A stretch of 64,000 bases of DNA, from the NCBI RefSeq assembly GCF_000181515.1, contig NZ_ABCG01000001.1:124001-188000 (forward strand). Reading direction: 5' to 3'. Numbering within the stretch: position 1 is the stretch's first letter; the number at the start of each line of letters is the position of its first letter. This document shows, piece after piece, positions 46,364 to 55,519 of this stretch. A program made the translations under genes and the position numbers. Source of the stretch: Erythrobacter sp. SD-21 (GTDB lineage Bacteria; Pseudomonadota; Alphaproteobacteria; Sphingomonadales; Sphingomonadaceae). The notes below the pieces were generated by a model. That model saw nothing but the letters and a program-made list of their open reading frames with translations. It was not told the DNA's origin and did not search any database.

Positions 46364-47254
46364 TTACGCCAGTTCCTTCAGCATCGCGTCGAGCGTCGTG
46401 CCGAGCTCGGAAGGCGACGGGCTGACGCGGATGCCCGCATCTTCCATCGCCGCGATCTTGTCGTCCGCGCCGCCTTGGCCGCCCGAAACGATTGCACCTG
46501 CGTGGCCCATGCGGCGGCCCGGAGGCGCCGTGCGGCCCGCGATGAAGCCGACCATCGGCTTGCTGCGGCCCTTGGCGGCTTCCTGCTTGATGAATTCGGC
46601 CGCTTCTTCTTCCGCGCTGCCGCCGATTTCGCCGATCATGATGATCGACTTGGTGTCGTCGTCGTCGAGGAAGAGGTCGAGCACGTCGATGAAATTGGTG
46701 CCGTTAACGGGGTCGCCGCCAATGCCGACGGCAGTGGTCTGGCCGAGGCCGACCATGGTGGTCTGGTGGACGGCTTCATAGGTCAGCGTGCCCGAGCGCG
46801 AGACCACGCCGACGCTACCCTTCTTGAAGATGGATCCGGGCATAATGCCGATCTTGCATTCTTCCGGCGTCAGCACGCCAGGGCAGTTCGGGCCGATCAG
46901 GCGCGACTTCGAGCCGGCGAGAGCAGCTTTCACCTTCACCATGTCGAGCACCGGAATGCCTTCGGTGATGGCGACGATGAGTTCCATCTCGGCATCGATC
47001 GCCTCGAGGATGGCGTCGGCTGCGAACGGCGGCGGCACGTAGATGCACGAAGCGGTCGCGCCGGTTTCAGCCTTGGCTTCGGCTACGGTGTTGAACTGCG
47101 GCAAGCCGATGTGGTCCGTGCCGCCTTTGCCGGGCGTGACACCAGCAACCATTTTGGTGCCGTAGTCGAGCGCCTGCTGCGTGTGGAAGGTGCCGGTGTT
47201 GCCGGTCATCCCTTGCGTGATGACCTTGGTATTCTTGTCGACGAGGATGCTCAT
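46364..47254 (-). CDS. sucD: Succinyl-CoA synthetase alpha subunit
   Basis: 296 aa. [20 protein letters not shown] begins the CoA-binding domain, and the phosphorylated histidine is H251 in [16 protein letters not shown]. It needs the beta subunit SucC, which is not encoded in the window although it normally precedes sucD. The ATG overlaps the stop of the 304-aa gene (ATGA at 47251-47254), so it is translationally coupled to that gene. A second copy of its 5' end is present at 48176-48265. Confidence 0.97.
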   Translation of the reverse strand: MSILVDKNTKVITQGMTGNTGTFHTQQALDYGTKMVAGVTPGKGGTDHIGLPQFNTVAEAKAETGATASCIYVPPPFAADAILEAIDAEMELIVAITEGIPVLDMVKVKAALAGSKSRLIGPNCPGVLTPEECKIGIMPGSIFKKGSVGVVSRSGTLTYEAVHQTTMVGLGQTTAVGIGGDPVNGTNFIDVLDLFLDDDDTKSIIMIGEIGGSAEEEAAEFIKQEAAKGRSKPMVGFIAGRTAPPGRRMGHAGAIVSGGQGGADDKIAAMEDAGIRVSPSPSELGTTLDAMLKELA

Positions 47255-48165
47255 TCGGATTCTCCCACGTAGGAAACAGGTATGTGGAAAGCGATCGGGC
47301 CGGTGGCTCCGTCGCGCTCGTAGGTCACGAGGCGCAGGGAGCGTCCGTCGTGGGTCCAGATCAGATCATCGCCCTTGGCGCTGGGCGTGCCGTACAGGCC
47401 GGTGAGGGCGGAGCGCAGGTTCTCGGCCGTGGCCTCGTCCTCGATGCGGCCCGAAACACGGCAGACACTGGTCACGCCGCGATCCTTCCCCGAACTCACC
47501 AGCGCAGCCGTTTCGCCGGAGCGGAAGAGCTTCGTCTCGCGTTCTTCCGGCACGGCGGCGGTGGCGGCTGCGTCTTGCGCCCATCCGTCTTCGGCCAGCG
47601 CCCGGTCACCGAAGCCCTCGGCGCCGATGGCGGGAATGCAGGCGCGTACGGCGCTAAGGATGTCGTCGGTACCGACAAGGGGGAGGGCGGTCAGCACGAA
47701 ACGCGCGCTCGGCGCGCTGCGTTCGCCGGTCGGCTCAACCCGCATGGCCAGCCCGTCGAGGTCCCATGTGTAGGCAAAACCGTCCTGTCCGGTCGGCATG
47801 CCTAGCGTCTGCGACACCTGCTGCAGCAGTGGTACGTAATTCGACGTGCTCTCGAGACGCGCCTGAATTGCGCATTCGCGGCTGCGCAATTCGTCGCGGG
47901 TGGCCACGACATAGGCGCGGTTGTTGCGGCTTTCGTAGATGCCGCGCACCTTGCGCGTGCGCCGCCGTTCACCGCGGACCTCGGCCGTGTACCAACCCTG
48001 CTCCTCGAGCGCGTCGGTATCGATCCAGGTCGGTGTGGTGATCGAACGACAGGCGGCAATCGCGCCCAGCACGTCGTCGGCGCTGGCCGGCTTCATCTGC
48101 GCGGCCGCAGGAGTTGCCGCTGCAGCGGCAACAAGGGCCAGGGAACTGTAGATAGCGAAACGCAC
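47251..48165 (-). CDS. Secreted two-domain protein of unknown function (in the TCA cluster)
   Basis: 304 aa starting at GTG, with a signal peptide ending near AAAQ. The mature part looks like two copies of one domain: [13 protein letters not shown]...LEEQGW in the first half and [13 protein letters not shown]...LAEDGW in the second, each with a later cysteine ([26 protein letters not shown]). The 152-aa protein upstream seems to be a single copy of the same domain. No catalytic motif or family name recognised. It sits between the sucD fragment and intact sucD and is coupled to the latter. Confidence 0.78.
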   Translation of the reverse strand: MRFAIYSSLALVAAAAATPAAAQMKPASADDVLGAIAACRSITTPTWIDTDALEEQGWYTAEVRGERRRTRKVRGIYESRNNRAYVVATRDELRSRECAIQARLESTSNYVPLLQQVSQTLGMPTGQDGFAYTWDLDGLAMRVEPTGERSAPSARFVLTALPLVGTDDILSAVRACIPAIGAEGFGDRALAEDGWAQDAAATAAVPEERETKLFRSGETAALVSSGKDRGVTSVCRVSGRIEDEATAENLRSALTGLYGTPSAKGDDLIWTHDGRSLRLVTYERDGATGPIAFHIPVSYVGESE

Positions 48166-48175
48166 GTAACTTACC

Positions 48176-48265
48176 TCAGCTTGTCTGCCGCGTCTGGAAG
48201 GTGCCGGTATTGCCGGTCATCCCTTGGGTGATGACCTTGGTGTTCTTGTCTACGAGGATGGACAT
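48176..48265 (-). pseudogene. Duplicated 5' fragment of sucD
   Basis: A 29-codon frame beginning [20 protein letters not shown], with residues 1-23 identical to intact sucD. It then diverges (TFQTRQTS) and stops at 48176-48178. It even keeps a GGAG ribosome-binding site. At the DNA level the first 75 bases differ from the intact gene at only a few positions. The product cannot be an enzyme. It marks a duplication breakpoint. Confidence 0.9.
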
Positions 48266-48275
48266 TGAAAAGCTC

Positions 48276-49849
<1,574 letters not shown>

Positions 49850-49990
49850 CTATCTTTGCAAATAGTTCGCAATAGCAATAGGGTGCCGTAACTGTCCTGC
49901 TAACGGTAAGACGAGCAAGCGCCAGCAAGGGTCCCGAAAGCGCGGGGCGGGCGGCATTTTATGGGACTGAGGTGGGCCACGGCCCGAGGG

Positions 49991-50203
49991 TCAGCCAATG
50001 AGACGCTGGTCAACACTCTGGTGGCTGGCCTCGATCCGGCGGGCGGCGGCCCCGTCGAGCGATCGACAGATTTCCAGCCAGTAACCGTAATCCTCGGGTT
50101 GGTTTGCGGCCGCCGCCGTCTCCGCGTTGCGGATGGCCATCGGGACGGCGCGCAGGCCGTATTCGGCAAAATGGCGCAAGGCGGCCTTGGTCGTATCGCT
50201 CAT
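49991..50203 (-). CDS. Small conserved hypothetical protein
   Basis: 70 aa from the ATG at 50203, chosen because GGAGGGG lies 4 bases before it. The sequence MSDTTKAALRHFAEYGLRAV ... YGYWLEICRSLDGAAARRIE is helical and soluble. The frame is open further upstream (ATGs at 50239 and 50317), so a longer protein is possible. Function unknown. Divergently oriented from the cobalamin riboswitch. Confidence 0.6.
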   Translation of the reverse strand: MSDTTKAALRHFAEYGLRAVPMAIRNAETAAAANQPEDYGYWLEICRSLDGAAARRIEASHQSVDQRLIG

Positions 50204-50494
50204 GAACCCCTCCAGTTCCTCATGGTCGTTGGCGGCCATGGTCACGGCTCCGCGCTTCAGGACGCGGGCGATCGGCGAACGCGCGGCACAGCGCGCAGGC
50301 GCAAAACGTACGGACATCGGCTCAAGGACTCCCCATTTCGTGAGACCGCCACCTCGGCCTCCGGCTCTGTGTCCAATGATGTAGCTGACCCTCGCTAAAC
50401 ATCGGTTCCGGATCATGCTTGCAATTGTATTAAATTGCCGCTGCCGCTTTGCGAAAGCTGCGCGCTTGCCTCGCCCGATGCAGGGGCGTAAGGG

Positions 50495-50700
50495 GCTCGC
50501 TATTGGTACGGGTCAAGGGAACGCCGGTGTAATGCCGCGGCTGCCCCCGCAACTGTAACCGGCGAGGCACGCCCCGATGTGCCACTGTCCCGCGAGAGGG
50601 ATGGGAAGGCGGGGTGAGGCCGCATGATCCGGGAGCCAGGAGACCTGCCCGCACCAGTCGTTCAGCCGCGGGCGGGGTGTACCGATGGCAAGCGGGGATG
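50495..50700 (+). promoter_or_regulatory. Cobalamin (B12) riboswitch
   Basis: The conserved elements of the adenosylcobalamin aptamer appear in order: GGTAC (50505), AAGGGAA, CGGTGTAATGCCG, CCCGCAACTGTAA (about 50546-50558), GCCACTG (50581), GGGAAGGCGG and the B12 box AGCCAGGAGACCTGCC (50634-50649). It precedes btuB. Downstream, CCTCC (50712-50716) can pair with the btuB ribosome-binding site GGAGG (50749-50753), so ligand binding probably blocks translation. It fills most of the 554-bp gap 50204-50757. Confidence 0.95.
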
Positions 50701-50757
50701 GGGCAATCCCGCCTCCTCCCGTCATGGACGGCGTGTACGGACATGATTGGAGGTAAA

Positions 50758-52680
50758 GTGACCAAATACCTGTTTTTGCTAAGCGCTTCGGCGCTGTGCG
50801 CTCCCGCTTATGCGCAGGATTCGAGCGAAGATGTGCTGGCCGAAATCATCGCCGCGCAGGATGATCCTTCGCCTGACACGACTGAGCTGGAAGATGGTTG
50901 GTGCTGCTATATCTCGGGCGAAAGGGTCGAGACGCCGTCGATCACCGTAACCGCAAACGGCCTCGGCACCGACATTCGCAACACCGGTCAGGCCGTAACG
51001 CTCATCGACACCAAGGAAATCGACGCGGTTCAGGGCGCCGATCCCGTGCGCGTCCTGCGCCGCACTCCGGGCCTCTCCTTCACCCGAAACGGCGGCGTGG
51101 GCGGATTTACCGGGGTGAGCCTTCGCGGTTCGGCGTCCGAGCAGGTCCTGGTGCTGGTCGACGGTGTCCGTGTGGCGGATCCGGCCGCGCCCGGTGGCGG
51201 GTTCGACTTCGGCAACCTGCTTCTTTCCAGCGTCGGCAAGTTCGACATATTGCGCGGTTCGAACAGCACGATCTGGGGCTCCGACGCCCTCGGCGGGGTC
51301 ATCGATGTGACCACCCGCACCGCGACGGGGCTGGAAGGCCGGATCGAATACGGGTCACGCGACTCGCTCAGCGCCAGCGCGACCGGCGGCCTGAGTGGCG
51401 ATAGCTATTTCGTCGGCCTCACCGGCTCCTATCTGCACACGGACGGCTTCTCGTCCGTCGTGGATGGCGGCGAGCTCGACGGGCTGGAGCAATACGCTCT
51501 CGGCGGCACGGCGTTTTTCGGCGTCACGCATAATATCGAACTCTTCGCCCATGCGAACTGGAGCGAGGCGGATCTCGACCTCGATGGCTTTGCGCCGCCC
51601 ACCTTCGCCTTTGCCGATACGCTCGATACGCAGGAAACCCAGCGCTACTGGGGCGATGTGGGTCTGGCCTATTACGGCAACGATTTGACCCTGCGCGCCG
51701 CCTACAGTCTCGACGATACCGAGCGCTACAATTTCGACGGCGACGGGAATGTGACGTTCGGGGGCGACGGACATTCCGGACGCCTGCAATTGCGCGGTGA
51801 ATATCGCGTGTTCGGTCCGCTGACGCTGGCCTTCGGGGCGGAGCACGAGTGGAGCGACTATGTCACTCTCTTCGACGCGCCCGGCTCGATCGAGACCACC
51901 GGCGGCTACGCCCAGATCGGCCTCGCCTTCGGGCGGCTGGCCGCGCATGTCGGTGGGCGGATCGACGATCACGAGCTGTTCGGCACCAAGGCGACCTATG
52001 GCGCGGACCTGTCCTATGGGCTTGGCGACGACTGGCGTGTGCGGGCGAGCCTTGGCGAGGGCTTCAAGGCGCCGACCCTGTACCAGCTGCGCAGCTTCTA
52101 CGGCAATCCGGAGCTCCGCCCCGAGGCGAGCACCAGCGTCGATCTCGGCATCGAGAAGGGCCAGCGTGGGCAGGGCGTCCATGCGGCGCTGACCGGCTTC
52201 CTGCGGACGACCGACGACTTGATCGGTTTCGGCTTCGGACCCGAGCGGCCCTTCGGCGGCTACGAAAACGTGTCGCGGGCGCGTGCTGCGGGCTTCGAGC
52301 TGGAAGGCGGTTTCGACGTGACGCCGTTCCTGCGGGTGTCCGGCGTGTTTTCGCATGTCGATACCGAGGACCGCGACAGCGGTCTCGAACTGGCGCGTCG
52401 TCCGGAATATTTCGGCACTCTGTTCGCCGACTGGGAGACGCCTTTCGGGCTGAAGCTTGGCGGCGATGTGCGGTTCGTTTCGGAAAGCTTCAACGACAAC
52501 GCGAATATGACGCCGCTCGACGGCTATGAAGTCTTCGATCTGCGCGCCTCCTATCCGCTGGGCGAGCGGTTCGAGCTGTTCGGCCGCGTGGAGAACGTGT
52601 TCGATGCGGATTATACGGTCGTGCAGAACTACACCACGCCCGGACGGGGGGCCTTTGTAGGGCTGAGGGCGCGGATGTGA
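50758..52680 (+). CDS. btuB: TonB-dependent cobalamin receptor BtuB
   Basis: 640-aa outer-membrane transporter importing vitamin B12 with TonB energy. Signal peptide ends near AYAQ (residue 20), the TonB-box-like SITVTA lies at 61-66, the plug domain follows (VRVLRRTPGLSFTRNG; LRGSASEQVLVLVDGVRV) and then a 22-strand-type barrel ending in the aromatic-poor but typical GAFVGLRARM. The start is GTG 50758 behind GGAGG. A Cys pair (GWCCY) sits before the TonB box. First gene of the B12 uptake operon behind the riboswitch, with GTGA overlap to btuF. Confidence 0.95.
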   Translation: MTKYLFLLSASALCAPAYAQDSSEDVLAEIIAAQDDPSPDTTELEDGWCCYISGERVETPSITVTANGLGTDIRNTGQAVTLIDTKEIDAVQGADPVRVLRRTPGLSFTRNGGVGGFTGVSLRGSASEQVLVLVDGVRVADPAAPGGGFDFGNLLLSSVGKFDILRGSNSTIWGSDALGGVIDVTTRTATGLEGRIEYGSRDSLSASATGGLSGDSYFVGLTGSYLHTDGFSSVVDGGELDGLEQYALGGTAFFGVTHNIELFAHANWSEADLDLDGFAPPTFAFADTLDTQETQRYWGDVGLAYYGNDLTLRAAYSLDDTERYNFDGDGNVTFGGDGHSGRLQLRGEYRVFGPLTLAFGAEHEWSDYVTLFDAPGSIETTGGYAQIGLAFGRLAAHVGGRIDDHELFGTKATYGADLSYGLGDDWRVRASLGEGFKAPTLYQLRSFYGNPELRPEASTSVDLGIEKGQRGQGVHAALTGFLRTTDDLIGFGFGPERPFGGYENVSRARAAGFELEGGFDVTPFLRVSGVFSHVDTEDRDSGLELARRPEYFGTLFADWETPFGLKLGGDVRFVSESFNDNANMTPLDGYEVFDLRASYPLGERFELFGRVENVFDADYTVVQNYTTPGRGAFVGLRARM

Positions 52681-53486
52681 TCCGTCTCCTGCCCCTGCTG
52701 GCGCTTGCGCTCGCAGGGTGCGGGGAGGGGGCGCGCGGACCGGTCGAGGCGGCAGGCCCGACCATCGTCAGCCTCAATCCCTGTACCGATGCGATCCTGG
52801 CCGAGGTAGCAGCGCCCGGCCAGCTGCTGGCGATCTCGCATTACAGCAAGGACCCGTCCTCCAGTTCGATGACACCGCAGGATGCCGCGCGTTATCGGGC
52901 CACCGGCGGGACGGTGGAGGAGGTGCTGGCGCTCGATCCCGATGTGGTCGTGGCAAGCACTTTCCTCGCGCCCGCAACACGCGCGGCTCTGGAAGACCTC
53001 GGCCTGCGGGTCGTGACCTTCGGGGGCACTGCTACGGTCGAGGACAGCCTTGCGCAGGTGCGCGAACTTGCCACGCTTGCCGGAGATCCGGCGGCGGGCG
53101 AGCGGCTGGTGGAGGAGATCGAGGCGGCTTTGCTTGAGGCCGAGGGGCAGGGCGAACCGGTCGAGGCGGCGCTGTGGCAACCGGGCGGGATCGTGCCGGG
53201 AGAGGCTTCGTTGGTGAGCGACCTGCTGCGCCGCACCGGCTTTTCGAGTTATGCCACCGCGCGCGGCATGGCGCAGGCCGATTATCTCTCGCTCGAACAG
53301 GTCGTGGCCGATCCGCCGCAAGTGCTGTTCGTGGCGGGCAGCGAGACCGGCCAGCGTCACCCGGTTCTGGCTGGGGTCGAGGGCATGCGGCAGGAACGCT
53401 TCGACACGCGGCTGCTCTATTGCGGCGGGCCGACGATCCTGCGCGCCGTGCGCTTCCTGCAGTTGGGGAGGGAGCGCGCGTCGTGA
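52677..53486 (+). CDS. btuF: Cobalamin ABC transporter substrate-binding protein (BtuF-like)
   Basis: 269-aa substrate-binding protein with a signal peptide and lipobox LAGC (C15), so probably lipid-anchored in the periplasm. It has the two-lobed helical-backbone layout of the iron/B12 class: TIVSLNPCTDAILAEVAAPG, VEEVLALDPDVVVASTFLAP and, later, ADPPQVLFVAG. GTG start overlapping the btuB stop and GTGA overlap with btuC show a tight operon. Assigned to B12 rather than siderophore by the riboswitch and btuB. Confidence 0.9.
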   Translation: MIRLLPLLALALAGCGEGARGPVEAAGPTIVSLNPCTDAILAEVAAPGQLLAISHYSKDPSSSSMTPQDAARYRATGGTVEEVLALDPDVVVASTFLAPATRAALEDLGLRVVTFGGTATVEDSLAQVRELATLAGDPAAGERLVEEIEAALLEAEGQGEPVEAALWQPGGIVPGEASLVSDLLRRTGFSSYATARGMAQADYLSLEQVVADPPQVLFVAGSETGQRHPVLAGVEGMRQERFDTRLLYCGGPTILRAVRFLQLGRERAS

Positions 53487-54436
53487 ACCGCGCCACGCTG
53501 ACCTTTGCGCTGCTCCTCCTTTTGGCGCTCCCGCTATCGCTGCTGGCGGGGCGCGTGTGGATCGATCCGGCGAGTACCCCCAACGCGGCGCTGATCCTTA
53601 GCGAGCTGCGATTGCCGCGCGCCGTACTGGCGCTGGTGGTGGGCGGCGGCCTTGGTGCAGCGGGCGCGGCGATGCAGGGATACTTGCGCAACCCGCTGGC
53701 CGATCCCGGCCTCTTCGGCATCGCACCGGGTGCGGCGCTTGGAGCGGTCGTGGCGCTGTGGTTCGGCTATGCGGCGAGCGCGTGGCTGCTGCCGCTTTTC
53801 GCCTTGGTCGGCGCAGGCGGCGCGATGGCGCTGCTGGCTGCCATCGCCGGCCGCACGGGAGGTATCGCGCTGTTCACGCTGGCCGGTCTGATGGTCGCGA
53901 GCCTTGCAGGCGCGCTGACCGCGCTGGCGATCAGCATGGCGCCCAACGCCTTTGCGATGAGCGAGATCGTCCTGTGGCTGAATGGCGCGCTGACCGACCG
54001 CAGCTGGCGCGAAGTCTGGCTGGCGGCCCCGCTGGTCGCGCTGGGCGTGGCGATGCTCTGGCGTACCGGGCGCTCGCTCGACGCGCTGACGCTTGGTGAG
54101 CCGGTCGCGCGGTCGCTCGGCATCGACACTTCGCGACTGCTCTGGCTGCTCATCCTCGGCATCGGCCTCACTGTGGGGGCGAGCGTGGCGGTGGCGGGTA
54201 TCATCGGCTTCGTCGGTCTGATCGTTCCGCACCTCGTCCGCCCGCTGACCGATCGCAGGCCCTCGCAGTTGATCGTGCCGAGCGCGCTGGCGGGTGCTCT
54301 GCTCGTGCTGGTGGCGGACAGCCTCGTGCGAGTTCTTCCGCTGGTGACCGAACTACGGCTCGGAATTGCGTTGAGCTTGCTCGGCGCGCCCTTCTTCCTG
54401 TGGCTGTTGATCCGGATGCGGAGCGGGCTGGCATGA
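53483..54436 (+). CDS. btuC: Cobalamin ABC transporter permease (FecCD family)
   Basis: 317-aa inner-membrane permease with about nine to ten hydrophobic segments. The FecCD signatures are visible: LRLPRAVLALVVGGGLGAAG, MQGYLRNPLADPGLFGIAPG and the ATPase-contacting loop GIIGFVGLIVPHLVRPLTD. GTG start at 53483 overlaps the btuF stop; the longer frame is a shadow within btuF. It ends in ATGA shared with btuD. Confidence 0.93.
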   Translation: MNRATLTFALLLLLALPLSLLAGRVWIDPASTPNAALILSELRLPRAVLALVVGGGLGAAGAAMQGYLRNPLADPGLFGIAPGAALGAVVALWFGYAASAWLLPLFALVGAGGAMALLAAIAGRTGGIALFTLAGLMVASLAGALTALAISMAPNAFAMSEIVLWLNGALTDRSWREVWLAAPLVALGVAMLWRTGRSLDALTLGEPVARSLGIDTSRLLWLLILGIGLTVGASVAVAGIIGFVGLIVPHLVRPLTDRRPSQLIVPSALAGALLVLVADSLVRVLPLVTELRLGIALSLLGAPFFLWLLIRMRSGLA

Positions 54437-55155
54437 CGCTCGCAGCGAAAAACGTTTCGCTCGGCGAGCGGCTAAGAGACATTTCCTGCGCGCTGCGACC
54501 GGGAGAGATCACCACGATCTGCGGCCCGAACGGCGCAGGCAAGTCCTCGCTCCTGCAAGCGCTGGCGAGCCTCCTTCCTTTGGACGGCGGAGAGGTCACC
54601 CTCGACGGCGAGGCGCTCGCTGGCCACGCGCAGCGCGCCAAACGTATTGGCTATCTCCCGCAAGCTCCCGAGATCGCGTGGGACGTTACCGTCCGAAGCC
54701 TCGTCGAACTTGGCCGCATCCCGCACCGCGATGTGGCCCGCGGGCCGGTCGAGGCCGCGATCGCAGCGCTGGACCTCACCGCCTTCGAGCAACGCCGCGC
54801 GCAGACGCTTTCGGGCGGCGAACAGGCACGGGTCCTGCTCGCGCGCGTCTTGGCAGGCGAGCCGGAATGGATACTCGCGGATGAGCCCCTGGCCGCGCTG
54901 GATCTCTCGCACCAGCACGCCCTCATCGGCCATCTGCGCGCATCGGCAGGCGAGGGGAGGGGCGTCCTCGTTGTGTTTCACGATCTGGCCATGGCGCGCA
55001 ATCATGCCGACCGCGTACTGGTGCTCAATCAGGGGCGGCTCGTGGCCGATGCGGTGCCGTCGGAGGCGCTATCCGTCGAGCGCATTCGCGAGGTCTGGGG
55101 CGTGGAAACGCAGTGGCTCGGCGAGGAGGGAAAGCGGGCACTCGCCAGCGTTTGA
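54433..55155 (+). CDS. btuD: Cobalamin ABC transporter ATP-binding protein
   Basis: 240-aa ATPase. Walker A GPNGAGKSSLL, signature LSGGEQARVLLARVL, Walker B WILADEPLAALD and the switch histidine in VVFHDL are all present. ATG 54433 overlaps the btuC stop; the longer frame lies in btuC. With btuB, btuF and btuC it forms a complete B12 uptake route across both membranes. No B12 biosynthesis gene is visible. Confidence 0.95.
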   Translation: MTLAAKNVSLGERLRDISCALRPGEITTICGPNGAGKSSLLQALASLLPLDGGEVTLDGEALAGHAQRAKRIGYLPQAPEIAWDVTVRSLVELGRIPHRDVARGPVEAAIAALDLTAFEQRRAQTLSGGEQARVLLARVLAGEPEWILADEPLAALDLSHQHALIGHLRASAGEGRGVLVVFHDLAMARNHADRVLVLNQGRLVADAVPSEALSVERIREVWGVETQWLGEEGKRALASV

Positions 55156-55169
55156 GGCGTTGGGTCCTT

Positions 55170-55460
55170 ATGGATCGCACAACACTTCAGAACGACTGGT
55201 TCGACCTCACCCGCGAGCGAATGCCGCAAGCGGCGCAGGCGCGCGGATGGCCGGTGCAGTTCGACCATTGTTTCCAGCGCATCCTGCTCGACAATGCGGT
55301 GGGCGCAAAGTGGACCGAGGAAATTCCTGCACCCGCCTATCGAAACGCGCCGGACGAGATCTTGCAGCGCGCCGTTGCGCTTGGTCGCGCGGCCATGGAA
55401 GGCACGGAAGACCTTGCCGAGCTCAACCGCAATTCGCTCGGTTTCCGCGGCAAACTTTAG
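55170..55460 (+). CDS. Small conserved hypothetical protein behind btuD
   Basis: 96-aa soluble protein from the ATG at 55170, 14 bp after btuD. Sequence features: LQNDWFDLTRERMPQAAQAR, a central FDHCFQRILLDNAVGAKWTE and a helical C-terminus. It could be cotranscribed with the B12 operon, but no link to cobalamin is evident from the sequence. No family recognised. A perfect palindromic terminator follows. Confidence 0.75.
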   Translation: MDRTTLQNDWFDLTRERMPQAAQARGWPVQFDHCFQRILLDNAVGAKWTEEIPAPAYRNAPDEILQRAVALGRAAMEGTEDLAELNRNSLGFRGKL

Positions 55461-55465
55461 CACAC

Positions 55466-55497
55466 GAAAAAAGGGGCGAACCGCGCGGTTCGCCCCT
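55466..55497 (-). terminator. Terminator shared by convergent transcripts
   Basis: A perfect 26-base palindrome (55472-55497) with arm AGGGGCGAACCGC. On the minus strand it is followed by TTTTTT and ends the M3 peptidase transcript; on the plus strand the tail is CCATTT, so it may also slow transcription leaving the B12 operon. Confidence 0.85.
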
Positions 55498-55519
55498 CCA
55501 TTTCGGATAACCCGACAGC

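Noticed and set aside
43952-47272. Open frame of over 1100 codons on the plus strand opposite sucA and sucD
   Set aside because: It is antisense to two highly conserved genes, has no recognisable domain, and long antisense frames are expected in GC-rich codon usage.
55170-55460. B12-related function for the 96-aa gene behind btuD
   Set aside because: Only proximity supports it; no cobalamin-related motif is visible.
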